Assembly (NCBI RefSeq): GCF_964275005.1
Contig: NC_092688.1
Span: 47,547,748 to 47,611,747, forward strand
Direction of reading: 5' to 3'
DNA from: Diadema setosum
Lineage: Eukaryota > Echinodermata > Echinoidea > Diadematoida > Diadematidae
Length of the DNA stretch: 64,000 nt
Part shown: one piece after another, positions 1 through 26,000 of the stretch
How positions within the stretch are numbered: the first letter of the stretch is position 1
How the letters are laid out: every line of letters starts with the position of its first letter
Program-made: the position numbers and the translations under genes
The notes under the pieces: generated by a model
Database searches by the model: none
Told to the model about the DNA's origin: nothing
The model's input: the letters and a program-made list of their open reading frames with translations, nothing else

Positions 1-1448
1 GCAAGAGGGCACTAGACAGTTAACAATATTTGCAACCACACAGTCAAGTACAAGTGTCGATCTTTGTGACCACAATCTACATAGGAAGTCCTCTAACCCC
101 CAAAAGAAAGCATCTATTCATTTTCATTTTGCTTTAAATATTTTTCTGGCATGTCACTCATGTCCTACATGTACACACAGAGAAGCAGTTTGATCTAGAA
201 AAGGGTGTCTGATTTAAAAGAAGTTTCCTTTTTAGTTACATTTATGGCACAAAGTTTTAGAAGTTTACATGTACTAGATCGAAGAAATAATTTGAAAAGT
301 TGTAGAAAATCTCCATTTCATATTCAAAATAATATTACAATAGCTTTTCATTTTCTTTTCATTCGTCTGGTTTTATGGTCCAATGTTGGATTATATCAAG
401 GAGAAAGCATATGGGGAAAAGTGGTAAAGCAAGAAATTTCCTGAGCAATAACATTATTGGATTTGATGGAAACCACTTACTCTCCACTGGATGTTTCTCA
501 CATTTTCACCAACTTAATGATATTTATTCCCAGTTTAACATCAAAAGTAATCAAACAATAAGAGTTTTGGTTTCTTTCATTAACTCACTGGATTGAGAAT
601 CTTCACAAAAATGTGGGAGAAAACCATAAAGAGAATAGAAGCTTTTGGCACATTTGAATTCTGCAGCAGCTACAATGCATCCCTTGAGAGTACATAAAGT
701 GTTCCCTCAATTTCCAAGCTGGCATTAAAAAGCAGACAGAATGAAAACAATTGCAGAAGTTTCTGAGCTGAAAATTTCATATTTTCACAATACAGTATAA
801 GTCCTTTGACCAAGAAACAAACTTCACTCCACTTCCCTTTTTCCCAATGAAATGAGACTGAACAATTTGTATCCTTTGCACAAATGATTATTGTGTTGCT
901 TTAGCATAGCAATGGTGTTTGTTTGTTTGGTATGTGTTTTGTAACCAGCATCACTGTTCACTGAAAATGTGAAACTTTAAAATTCCATAACTTTCCTATT
1001 TCCGGTCCAAGGAAATTTTGAGGAAATTTCTACTAATCTGACTGTGTGACTTTACTCTCTTTATTCAAGCAAATTTAATATGAAGTGGCACTGCACTGTA
1101 AGGCCACCACATATAAAGCCTTATGCAAGTTAAGTATACTAAAGCGCATTCCTTTTACCCTGGTTATATGAGTAAATCAATCAAATTGTACACACCAATC
1201 AAAAATCTATCTTCTATTATTTCATGAACCAAAAATCAAACACTATGAGGTGATCGAGCACTTTCTCTTTCCAAATCCAAATCTTTTGAATGATATTCCC
1301 CAGACTATGCCAAATTTTCACAACAGTCAAATGTAAACCCAAACTTAAAACATGCTTTTTCAACCTCTTTTATCCATGCCTTTTTCTAATTATTTTTTGT
1401 TTGTCTAATTGCTCCCCTGTTCAGATGTATCCTGCCACATGTAGTTAA
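1..1448. other. VMP1 downstream flank, no gene seen
   Basis: AT-rich sequence 3' of VMP1, without exon-like open frames. It may hold part of the VMP1 3' UTR (2439 downward); I could not fix a poly(A) site. Confidence 0.5.
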
Positions 1449-1807
1449 AGGTCCAGTTTACCTTTGGGAGTAGTGATTTCAAAAAATGTCAAGATATCAT
1501 ATTTAATGCATATGTGTAGTTCTGTTGAGTCACAAAACATCCTTCCATATAAATTGTTTGCAATAAAACCTAAAATATGAGGAGATATCAGTGTTTTTCT
1601 CAATAAACCGTGACTGTAGACGGTTTAATCCGAAAACATTTTTATTATAACTGTTGTTCACATTTTGTGTATTTAACAACACTTAACATTGATTATACGG
1701 ATTCAAATTTTTACAGTGGTTGTTTCTAGCCCAAACTCACATTTTAGAACTTTTTTGAAGCACTAATGCTGGGTTTTTGTTTCATCTGCAAATGGCAAAT
1801 TATGCCT
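1449..1807 (+). mobile_element. TTAA-flanked MITE, family 3, copy 1
   Basis: A roughly 360-bp element flanked by TTAA on both sides, with weak inverted ends (AGGTCCAGTTTACC and AGGCATAATTTGCC). A clearly related copy is at 55953-56321 in the same orientation. Shared blocks include TGTTGTTCACATTTTGT and GAAGCACTAA. It lies downstream of VMP1. Confidence 0.75.
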
Positions 1808-1860
1808 TTAATTGCCTGTATCAAAGCACCAAGAGTATCGACATGCTGACATGTGCATGA

Positions 1861-2026
1861 CTGTAAAACATGATATATTCGCGGCATGAAGTTTTTCCAA
1901 ATTGCCACTGGTGTTCAATGCATATATGGCAGACAAGAACTTTTGCGTGCATTTTAATTTCGCGAATCTTGGCGCTTGCAAAATTCGTGAAATTAAAATG
2001 CACACGAACATTCCTCATTTTACAGT
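1861..2026. mobile_element. MITE with CTGTAAAA ends and CGCGAA inner blocks, copy 1
   Basis: Ends CTGTAAAACATGATATATTC and CATTTTACAGTA. The inner block TTCGCGGCATGAAG is shared with 6316-6475 and, inverted, with 39725-39972. Confidence 0.7.
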
Positions 2027-2439
2027 ATACAAGTAGCCATCATTATCATTCATTATGAAGATTAGAGCATCATCTTGAACTGTCATGAATTATGTGTTAT
2101 ACTACACAACTGCCATGGCTGTCTACTTGTTGGGTGGGAAAAAAGGGCTGGCTAAAAATGAATTCATCAATTGCAAATGGCGTTCTCATCCATTTACTTC
2201 ATGCAAAACTTGCAGAAAACTCTGGACTGGAATGATACAGTTCCTTGCCTGGTGGTGTCCAACATCAAATACTGTATACCGATATATATTCTCGGAAATT
2301 GAACTCACACCAAGAAATATATCTAAAATAATAATAATAATAATAATAATAAAGAAATAAAAATTTATAAAATAAGGAGGAAATATGTGCAAAAACTGTC
2401 ACTAGCTACCAAGCTGTACATAACTGCCATTAGCTGACA

Positions 2440-15728
<13,289 letters not shown>

Positions 15729-15982
15729 CACGAAATAACTGACGCTGTGGATGTTATTCGTCCATTTCGAAGAGAAATACCTTCTGAAGTGATACGCTTG
15801 CTGTATAGCTGACGACTGACCTCTTCACGTTTACGTACGTACGTACATGTACGGAGTGTGTGCACTGGCTGTACATACAGTAAATCACACGTACACACTA
15901 GCATCCGTTGAGGCAAATTCTATGGTGTCTTTCAAACCCAAAAAGCACAAACTTTCGCAGGATTGAACCGAAATGATGAATA

Positions 15983-16512
15983 CAGTGCACTCCCGTTAAA
16001 GAAATGCTCGGGACCGGCAGTTTTCTTTCGTTATAGGGCCTAACGAAATTTCGTTATAACCGAACAAATACAATATATAACGAAAACAAGAAAACCACAT
16101 ATATTCTGTTTGCTGAATACTTATCATACACTGGAAAGCTATGTGAAATGTGATGGGATAATTGTATCACAATAATAAACGCAAGTTCCCCTCAGAAACT
16201 GTGCGTGACACAAAGAGCGAACACACAGTGGTGTGAAGCGTTCACCCATGCAGAGAAGCTTGAATGCTTGTTCCGCTACGAATTTTCGAAAGCAATTCGC
16301 ATTTTGTTATAACGGAGCACATTTCTTTTGTTTTTCTTTGTCTATGGCGCTCGGAAAAGACTTCGTTGTAACGGAAATTTCGCTATAACCGTGTTCGTTA
16401 TAAGCGAATTTTTTACCATAGACTTTAATGGTGATAATTTTGGGACCAGAAGATTTACTTCGTTATAACGAAATTTCGTTATAACCGTGTTCGTTATAAC
16501 GGGAGTGCACTG
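15983..16512. mobile_element. pogo/Tigger-like MITE, largest copy
   Basis: Inverted ends CAGTGCACTCCCGTTA, flanked by TA, with inner CGTTATAACGAAATTTCG repeats. The TA target and CAGTG start suit the pogo/Tigger branch of Tc1-mariner. 530 bp, no transposase. It lies about 250 bp upstream of the VMP1 start codon. Confidence 0.78.
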
Positions 16513-16677
16513 TACAGTCGTGTATTCCCCGGGGAGGTTCAGTGTAGCTAAGCTGTATATCAGCCTGTCGTTAGAGACAAAACAAAACAAAACAAAAAAA
16601 CTTTCGTGTGGTTGATGAGGGTGAATTCTTTCACAAAATACAACCCAATAAGAGGCTGGCATGGACACTTTTTATCA

Positions 16678-16679
<2 letters not shown>

Positions 16680-16771
<92 letters not shown>

Positions 16772-16790
16772 CATCATTATTATTATTATT
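16680..16790. repeat. (TTA)n microsatellite upstream of VMP1
   Basis: About 110 bp of near-pure TTA triplets. Confidence 0.95.
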
Positions 16791-16799
16791 TAAGGGCAC

Positions 16800-17797
16800 T
16801 ACATTTGTTTTGAGATTCAGAAAAACACGTGAAAAAAGTAATCATTGAGTGGTGAAACTGGTCTTTCTTCAGGGTCATCTGAGCAGAATATAATGACTTA
16901 AAAAAAATCTCGCAAATTTTAGTTTCTGGACTACTAACTGAAACAAATTTGCTTACTTTGATATGAAACAGGAAATATTTTGAATAGTTCATAATATATT
17001 CTATACTTTTTTATTTAACATATGTTTATGAAGAATTATGTCGATGTTGTTTTATCAAAAGAAGAAAAGAAATGGGGTCATATTGGAAATAATTTTCCCA
17101 CGTTTTACTGATATTTAATCAAATAATGTTATCAAAAAATGAAATTATATGATTATTCAAGCCTATATGCTACTAGGCCTCACTATCCATCATTATGTCT
17201 CCGCATGGAAGTTAATCTAGCACAATGATTTAGTCATGTGAGAGCTTATAAAATGAATTAATGTCTCCATAGCGGAACTCACAAAAATAAGTATCCACCC
17301 CGGAGCTCATGAGAGACATATTTAGCATCACCCACATACATGTATACATACAAAGGACAATTTATCCTTACTAAATATGCATGTGTTATACCTATGATAT
17401 TGCACACATATAGTATACGCTTTAATAATGAGATATTATTGTAGAACTTTTATGACGTCATTGCATGCCTCGTCTCACACGTAATGTACATACTGGCTGT
17501 ATCAAATGTCTACATATTCTAAAGAATATCCCTAACAGATATTACTGTACGTGTGTGTGTGTGTGTGTGTGTGTGCTCATAATCATGTGGAGAAAAGAGA
17601 CAGAGCCACAAATGAAAAAAAAGAAGATAAACAATGACGAAAAAGACACCTTAATATTCCGTTTCGAATATAAAACATGTTCACACATTGATTTTATTCG
17701 CTTTCACCCTCACAGCGTACATGACACATTAACCCTCTGTCCATGGGTATGTGTGTGATATTTGTGCACATTCGAATCATTGCTAGCACAGACAGAT
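16800..17797. other. Intergenic sequence between VMP1 and oxidase copy A
   Basis: AT-rich, with a GT microsatellite near 17552-17574 and no coding signal. Confidence 0.5.
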
Positions 17798-17801
17798 TTA
17801 A

Positions 17802-18370
17802 AGGACAAGTTCACCTTCATATAGTATATTACATGTAGATTGAGATAATTCAGCAATGTAAGTGGAAAACATCAGTGAAAGTTTGAGAAAGATTGGACAA
17901 TCCGATCAAAAGTTATGAATTTTCAAAGTTTCTGTGCAGTCACTGCTGGATGAGAAAACTACTGCAGTTGATGATGTCACATGCGTACAGCGATAAGGAA
18001 AATATAAAGAGAATTCGATAAAATTTCATTTTTTTTTTGGAAAAAAGTACACATTCCCTCAACTTGTAACTGATATAATATGTTAAGGGTAATATTACTC
18101 CACCTGCCTTCTGAAAGAGGCAAGTCATGTGCTCTTCTATTATGCGAGAGAAGTGAAAATATGTTGAATTTTCTTTATAGTTTCTTTATGGTTGTACACA
18201 TATGACATTGCAGGTGTAGTAGTTTTCACATCCAGCGATCGCGGAACTGAAACTTCCAAAATTCATAACTTTTGAACGGATTGTCCAATTTTCCTCAAAC
18301 TTTCACCTATGTGTTCTACTGATATTGCTGCATTCTCTCAACTGTCATGTTTATGAAGGTGGTGTTTCCC
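17802..18370. mobile_element. TTAA-flanked MITE, family 2, copy 1
   Basis: Inverted ends carry CACCTTCATA on the left and TATGAAGGTG on the right. Inner inverted blocks contain AATTCATAACTTTTG and TGTCCAATTTTCCTCAAAC. TTAA flanks both sides, and the right TTAA (18371-18374) is also the left flank of the next element. No coding capacity. Confidence 0.8.
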
Positions 18371-18567
18371 TTAAAGGGATGAGTATAGTATTGATTGAGG
18401 TGAGGATTCAGCTTTTAACGTTTTGCGAGATATTTAGAAACCACTTATAGAGCATACAATTCTGAGAGGAATTGAAAGATTATTTGATGAAAATCGGTTT
18501 TGAAATTACTGAGATATCAAAAAATAAGGTAAAACAAAGATATCCTATGAAAAATTCATGGCCTGTC

Positions 18568-20545
18568 GCATTTTTTTTCATTCATTCATTTCATTTATTT
18601 CATTTCCAACAACATTTTCATACACAAAATAACACATCAATGCAATGTATAGTAACAAAGAAAAATACGTGAAGTTAACAATACTACGCATGACAAAAGC
18701 AAAGTAAACGATGAAAATTGAAATGAAACTAAAGTTGCAGGAAATTGGAGGAGACATGCTAAAAAGCTAAGCTTGTATTTTGCAGTCTCCTTGTGGACAA
18801 AAAGACTAAATAACATCAAAAAGCAATTAGCTAGACATAACAAAAGGTCTACAACACATACAGACCTATTAACATATAAACAAACAAACAGACGGACAAA
18901 CAAACACAAGCAACCTCTCTTGTAAAGAGAGAAATAGAGAGAGAAAAACAAAACACAGTAAATGAAAAAGAGGAAAAGAGGAAATTATTTTGAAAGATGA
19001 AACAGAAAGAGACAAGAGGACAGGAAAAGGCGAGAAAGGAGAAGAGATGAAAGGTCTATACCAGCACACGCGAGGCACATGATGCGGTGGATCACCGAGG
19101 TATATGTACATAATGTAGGAAAGGAATAGATAGAAGAAAAGAATGAGTATAACGAATATAAAAGAAAGCTCAAAATTAAGGCTAACTAAAATGTAATTCA
19201 TTCAACTATATAAGAATTTATGAACAACTTCTTCAGTTTAAATGTGAATGTGTTTAAACTTAGAATTTGTTTCATACTATTATCTAGAGTGTTCCAAAAT
19301 TTGGGGCCAGTAAAAGAAAATATAGATTTAGCAAATATAGTCCTAGTTAATGGCAAATGAAATGAGTTGGATTGCCGGGTAGGATAAAGATGAACAGATC
19401 TGTTTTTTAGTGAACATGGACTCAAACATAAATGGGAGAGAATTATTGGTAAGTTTGTACATGAATTGTCCTGGGTGTAAAAAATACAAATCCTTAACTT
19501 TTAAGATCTTGTTTTCATGAAATAACACATCAGTGTGACTTCTCCACGATTCATTGCAAATAATACGAAGAGCTTTTTTTTTCTGTAATAAAAGTAGTCT
19601 TTCCAAATGAGAAGAATGTGTGTTTCCCCAGGCGAGTATACCGTAATTCAAATAGGGTAAAATCAGAGATGAATATAACATTAAAAGAACATTTTTGGGT
19701 AAACAAAATTTAACTTTATTTATAACACCTATATTTCTTGAAATAATACGGCTTATGGAATCAATATGTTATTCCAAGTGAGTTTACGGTCAATAATCAA
19801 ACCTAAAAATTTGATTGAAGAAACTTCTTCGATAACTGTGTCATTCAGATATACATTCCTAGGTACATTTTCCAAAGAGTTACTAAAAATCATACATTTA
19901 GTTTTTTAATATTTATGGACAATTTATTTGTTCTTATCCATTGAAGTAATTTATCCAATTCAACATTTAAAACATCAATTAACATATTAGGATCAGAATG
20001 TGACAAAAAACATTAGAATCATCAGCAAATAATAGAAAGGAAAGAATACTTGATGAATTCGGCATGTCATTAATGTAAAGGATAAATAAAAGAGGTCCAA
20101 GCAAACTTCCTTGAGGCACTCTACAATTAACATTTTGCATGACAGATGTATGTCCATTAACATAAACAAATTGCTTACGGTTAGAAAGGTAACACCTGAA
20201 CCACTCCAAGGCCTTTCCTCGGATACCATAATGTGATAATTTGTTTTTTGTTTTTTTTTTAAAGTATATTGTGGTCAATGGTCTCAAAGGCCTTGGAGTA
20301 GTCCAGGAAAACGCCGATTGTATGGTGAAGTGTTGATCAATAGCTTTTGAAACTTTATCTAAAAAGGTAAGTATTGCGTGGGATGTGTTGTGGTTTTGCC
20401 GGAAACCAAACTGATAATCAGAATTTATTTTATGAATATCCAAAAACTTTAATAATCTAGAATGAACAGCTTTTTCAAGTAATTTCGAAATAGAAGTCAA
20501 CAAAGATATAGGTCGATAATTGCAAACATCTTCTCTATCCCCCCT
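18568..20545 (-). mobile_element. 5'-truncated non-LTR retrotransposon (LINE) with a degraded reverse transcriptase
   Basis: The minus strand encodes the reverse transcriptase core of a LINE. NYRPISLL-like and SISKLLEK blocks are near 20500, QFGFRQNHNTSHA follows, then GIRGKALEWFRCYLSNRKQ, VPQGSLLGPLLFILYIND and the catalytic FADD near 20010. The C-terminal PYLNYGILAWGNTHSSHL and GPKFWNTLDNSM blocks lie at 19670-19200 in other frames. Several frame changes and a stop break it, including one between the QHF and GIRG blocks. The 3' end carries an AT-rich tail of ATGAAATAAATGAAATGAAT type at 18568-18605. Everything 5' of the RT core is missing. The RT type resembles the CR1/Jockey side of the LINE tree; I cannot place the clade. 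It sits inside a TTAA-flanked MITE. Confidence 0.85.
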
Positions 20546-20707
20546 TTTTTGTTTTCTTTTTTTTTTTTAGGGTCGCTTTTTCTTATTAGGGTCGCTTTTT
20601 TATATCTCAGCCATTTCAAGACCAATTTTCATAAAATAAACTATCAATTCCTCTAAGAATTACATGTTCTTTCATGATATTATTTCATAAGAGGTTTTTC
20701 ATTATCT

Positions 20708-20709
<2 letters not shown>

Positions 20710-20744
<35 letters not shown>
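20710..20744. repeat. (AC)n microsatellite inside a MITE
   Basis: About 17 AC units inserted or expanded in the right arm of the family 1 MITE. Confidence 0.9.
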
Positions 20745-20746
<2 letters not shown>

Positions 20747-21477
20747 GTTGGAAATCTGGAGCCCCATCTAAACTAAAACTGAACCACTCCTTTAACTTCT
20801 GTCACTCAAACACAGGTCATGTTTACACAAGAGAAAAAAAAAGTATAGGCCTGAGAAAACATGTGAAGATGTTGACAATATTCAGTCTTATACATTTCCA
20901 AGGATTTATACAGCACATGATAACTCCTTAGCAAAATTATAGCACAAACAAGTTTAGCATGCTCGTGCGTGCCACACAAAGAGTTTTAATTTCTTTTTAA
21001 TATCTTTATACATATACAATGTATACATTCTATACTTGAATGTTCAAGCGTAAACAAAATAATATACGAAACATGATATCAGATTCTCCTGCCAGTAGGA
21101 TACACATTAAAAATCCACTTGGATGTAGTGATGAACAAAATAATGTACAAATATTCAAATATACAAAACTCGATACACCTACTATTTAGAGTACACTAAA
21201 CAATATAATGTGAACGAAATCGTTCATGAAATGATGATGATGATGATAATAGTAATAATGATAATAACAATGATAATAATAATAATAATAATAATAAGAA
21301 GAAGAAGAAGAAGAAGAAGAACAATAATGATAATATACACCCCATACGCCGAACACATACAAAAGTACACAGAAAAAGAGAAACCTCCCACCTATTTTTT
21401 TGAAACATAGTCGAAGTGTGACTAACCCATCTACCTTTCACCATTAAAAAAGCGTTTTAACCTACATAACCCTTTGA

Positions 21478-21702
21478 TTTTTTTATTTTTATTTATTTTT
21501 ATTTATTCATTTATTTACTTATTTATCTATTCATATATGTATCTATTTTATTTATTGATTTATGTATGTATGTATTTATTTATTTATATATCATTTATTC
21601 ATTTATCTATTTATTATCTATTTATTTATTTATTTATTTATCTATTTTATTTATTTATTTATTTATTTATTCATTTATTTATTTATTTATTCATTTACTT
21701 AT
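21478..21702. repeat. (TTTA)n tetranucleotide microsatellite
   Basis: About 225 bp of TTTA units with TTTC and TTTG variants, intergenic. Confidence 0.9.
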
Positions 21703-22563
21703 TACAAATAAATCCAAATCTATCATCCTTACTACACCGTCACGGTCCTAGTATGAAGCAGTTCGCTCTTTGGATTCCGTCCTTTATATCATTCCATAAT
21801 GAAACCAAAAAAATTGGTTGTTGTTGTTATTGTTGTTGTTCATCTCTGCAATACAAATCTCTGCTTCTATCAACCCAAAAGCCTTTTAACATCTGTTTGA
21901 TTTTACTCAATATCTCTTTGTAATTTAACTCCTCCCTAGTTTTTCTAGCGAAAAATGTATTCCTGAAAAGTTCCATTCTGTTAATTCAATTCAATTCAAT
22001 TCAATAGTTTATTTATTTCCATCAAAAAAAGAAAAAAAAGTAAACATGATTCAAAGCGGTACAAATTGTCAATTTGACTTTCATTCATGTCCTGTTTTCA
22101 TTTGAACTGTTACTGTATTTAAATTGGTAACTCTTTGGCCAAACGCACATGCACACACGCACCCATTAGGCCTACCTTAAACGCAAAATATGCACGCAAG
22201 CAAACATTCATTCATGTGTATTATGTCAACGATATTATAAACACAGATGTATTTCTTGTAAACCAGTAGGCCTAATTAATATCGTGTTTTTTGTTGTTGT
22301 TGTTGTTGTTTTTTTTTTTTTTTTTTGGGGGGGGGCTTTGGTACTCTTGTATATAGAACAATTTCTGTGACTTTTTCTTAATAATTTTTAAATAGAATAG
22401 ATTAAAATCATCTGGTCTAATTTTCAAATGTGCCTGCAGTCAGTAGCACCATAATAGTACGAATGTGAATATGTAAACTCGACATTATTCAATAACATAC
22501 TTGTCTTCTATCAGATCCGATTTGTTGGATCTTTATACAATCAAGATGTTTGTTCCATTTTAA

Positions 22564-22918
22564 AGGGATGGTATAGTTTTGGTGGAAAGCTTATAACTTT
22601 TTGCGAGATACACAGAAATCACTTATGAAATAGTATAGAACATCAATGAGGAAATCAAAGTTTGTAATGAAAATCGGTTTTAGAATGGCCGAGACATCCA
22701 AAAACAAAGTAATACAAAGCAATCCTAATAAAAGGTGGGACCCACCTTTGCTCTGTTTTGGACATCTCTGCCATTTCAAACCCAATTTTCGTCAAATAAA
22801 TGTTGACTCCCTCTTGGAATTACAAGCTCTTTCATATTTCATAAGAGGTTTCTCATTATCTCACCAAAAAAATGTTAGAAACCTGAAGTTAGGTCTCAAC
22901 CAAAATTATACGATCCCT
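22564..22918. mobile_element. TTAA-flanked MITE, family 1, intact copy
   Basis: A 355-bp foldback element flanked by TTAA. The first about 20 bases (AGGGATGGTATAGTTTTGG) match the inverted other end almost fully. It lies just downstream of oxidase copy A. Confidence 0.8.
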
Positions 22919-23021
22919 TTAAATTACCTATTAATATAAACTTGAACATGGTGCCACATTGCACTTTCTTCTTTGGAGCATATTATAGAGATACAATGTA
23001 GGGCCTTTATAATTATATCTC

Positions 23022-26000
23022 TTATAGTTTGAGGTCAGTAAATCGCTTCATTCTGAAAGGAGCGAGTATGTCCATGTCGGGAATGGTATTCGTGGCGAGC
23101 TGGTAAAGGAGTCTTCCTATGATTGGGGCAAACTCAAAGCCGTGACCTGCAGGGAAATGATATGGAGTACAAACAGGAAAGAAGGATAAATAAACAGACA
23201 GACAGGCAGACAGACAATAAGAGATAGATAGACAGACAGACAGTGTGAAAGAGAGATTGATAGACAGAACGAGTGAATGAGAGAGAGAGATGGCTAAAAG
23301 GACAGACTAAAAGGAAGTTTGATAGATATAGGCAGACATACAGGTTATGAGTGGAAGAGAAATTACTAGACAGACTGATGGAAAGAAAGACGGACAGACA
23401 GATAGACAGACAGATAGAGTGAACAAGAGATGAACAGACAGTCAAACAGCATGAAAGAGTGGAAGATGATATTGTAGGGTGTCGTTAGACGATTTCAGTG
23501 CAACATTGAAGAAGAAGAAGAAGAAGAAGAAGAAGAAGAAGAAGAAGAAGAAGAAGAAATGTGGTCCCGCCTCACATCCAACTGGACCCATGGAAAACCA
23601 GCTATTAGTACAGCTGAATATGGGCTATTTGCAGCCATCTTCTCAGATGGAAAATGAAACTAACACACAAACAAACAAACAACGAAAAAGAAGCACCATC
23701 CATTTCAAATATAGATTATTCTAATTATTCACATCATTACATTGATTGTTTGACGATTAAATCTTCCCCCACGTTGAGGAACATTCATAAATGCGCTGAT
23801 TCATGTTTCCATAATTATATCAAACAATATATATTTCGGTATAATAATAAAACAGTATGTTATGTAAGGCGCTTAGAAACTTTGTATTAAGCGCGGTAAA
23901 AATGTTAATTATTACTATTATTATATCAACTGACTTATATTTTTTGAAGTTTATCATTTATCCCATCATGTTACCACGTGTGATGCTGATAAGGAACAAT
24001 GACTGCATACATCTAACTATTCACAGCCCTGTTGCTGTACGGCGTCTGGTTGGGCTATTAATATAAATACTTCCCTTCGTAATCTATACAACCCATGGTG
24101 AAAATTAATCTGCTAAATGGTCACCACAAATGTGCGGTTATAGACTTCGGCTTCCATATACTCAGTAGTCAGATATGTCAAGTCAACCAGAAGTGACGCA
24201 TTGAAATGCGATATGAATATGAAAATGACAGGGGCGGATCCAGGAATTCCGTAAAGGGGGGGGGGGGGGCTTTACAAATTCAAGGGGGTTGTACGCCCCT
24301 CCCCCTCCATTTGTTCTTTTCATTTCTTTTGTTCTAACAAAAAAATAAAGGGGGCGCGCGCGGTACGCCCCCACCTGGATCCGCCACTAAATGAGGACAA
24401 AAGCTCAGTGAAAAACAACAACAACAACAACAACAATTTGCACTTTTGGTTACTATACTCACCTGAAAAACCACATCCAAAGACTATGTTGGGATGAGCA
24501 GGAAGTGCATCAATGATGAACTCGTGATCTGGTGTGTTCTGTAAAAGGTAATGTCACGTAGACTATGAATATTTTCTATGCAAGTGTCAACGATTTATAA
24601 CAACTGCATTGTACTCTAATTACATTCCAATTGCTATGATAATAATAATACTGTAATAGCTGTTTTTTTATATATATATATATATAGCGCATTTCACACT
24701 TGTTACCTCAATGCGCTTTACAGACTATTATTACCCCGGTCACTGGATACATTTCCAACCAGCACTAACAGTGCTCATTCTCCACTCCCTGGGGAGCATT
24801 CCAGCCAGTCGCAGCCATTTTTACAGGCGCGCACATGCTGATCAACCAACATAATATGCTTTCTCATCCTACCGGGTACCCATTTATACTCCTGGGTGGA
24901 GAGCAGCAATGTGGATAAAGTGCCTTGCTGAAGGGCAAACGTGTCGGGCTTGGCATGGGCTCGAACCCACGAACCATACCACGCTCATGTCGTTCACAGA
25001 CGAGCGCTCTTATCCACTCAGCCGCGACACCTCCACACGGGGTTTGAAAGTTTTGTAGAGTAGAGATGTACCGCACTTGGCTTTTAAAGTAGGGCTTCTT
25101 GATTTTGAGATAAAAACGAATCCGAATGCATTAGAAATACATGAGAACAGAATACTGTTCCCAAGAAATTAGAAATAGAAAAAAAGAACCTTATCATTTT
25201 TTTTTTTTTTTTTTTTTTGATTAACGAACCTTTTAGAATAACGAACTTTCAGAATGATGAAATTTCTGAAAAATTAAACTTCGGAATAACGAGCCTTCGG
25301 AATAACGAGCCTTAATTCGTTTTCGGATTAATGAATCTTGGAAATAACGAACCTTTGGAATAACGAACCTTGTTTTATTTTCGGATAAACGAACCTTTGG
25401 AATAACGAACCTTATAGATAAATATAATTTTTCGGATTAACAAACCTTTAGAATGACGAACCTTGTTTTATTTTCGGATAAACGAACCTTTGGAATAACG
25501 AACCTTATAGATAAATATAATTTTTCGGATTAACAAACCTTTAGAATGACGAACCTTGTTCATTTTTGGATTAACGAACCTTCGAAATAAGAAACCATAT
25601 TTCATTTTAACGAACCTTCGGAATGACCCCACAAAATCTTCAGACTAGCGAATCTCTCCGAATCCTTCTTCATTTTCGTATTAACGAACCTAATTCGGAA
25701 TAACGAATTTTTGGAATGACGCCACATTAATGATCTTACTAATAAACCCTTTTTCATTTTCGGACTAACAGACCTCTATATAGGTGTGTGTTTCGGAATA
25801 ACGAACCTTATTTCATTTTCGTATTAACGAACCTATATGGAATAACGAATATCACCTGTCTATTCATGCTCACCGTGTAGGCACAAGGCTCGAGAATCGC
25901 GGGTTTCTCGCTCATCAGACCCGGGAAATGTTTCTGCACGTAATCTTTGGCTTTCTCCATGTGCCACTCAGCGGGCAGACGATCTTCCCCGTTCGGGTCA

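Larger units (their letters stand above)
18375..20791. mobile_element. TTAA-flanked MITE, family 1, split by a LINE and an AC repeat
   Basis: The left half (18375-18567) and right half (about 20546-20791) together match the intact copies at 22564-22918 and 38756-39153. Shared blocks are TTTTGCGAGAT, ATGAAAATCGGTTTTGAAAT and, inverted, ATCTCAGCCATTTC. TTAA flanks the whole. The LINE at 18568-20545 sits in the middle, and an AC microsatellite at 20710-20744 interrupts the right arm. Confidence 0.8.

Noticed and set aside
16560-16848. Poly-Asn, poly-Leu and poly-Ile frames
   Set aside because: They are the three readings of the TTA microsatellite.
21474-21923. Hydrophobic FIYLFIYL frame that looks like a membrane protein
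   Set aside because: It is a TTTA tetranucleotide repeat in translation.
24940-25036. Possible tRNA gene on the minus strand
   Set aside because: The A and B boxes fit, but the sequence runs on into a SINE body with no paired acceptor stem.
25218-25855. Direct-repeat array resembling CRISPR
   Set aside because: The units vary in length and sequence, there are no unique spacers, and the setting is an animal intron.
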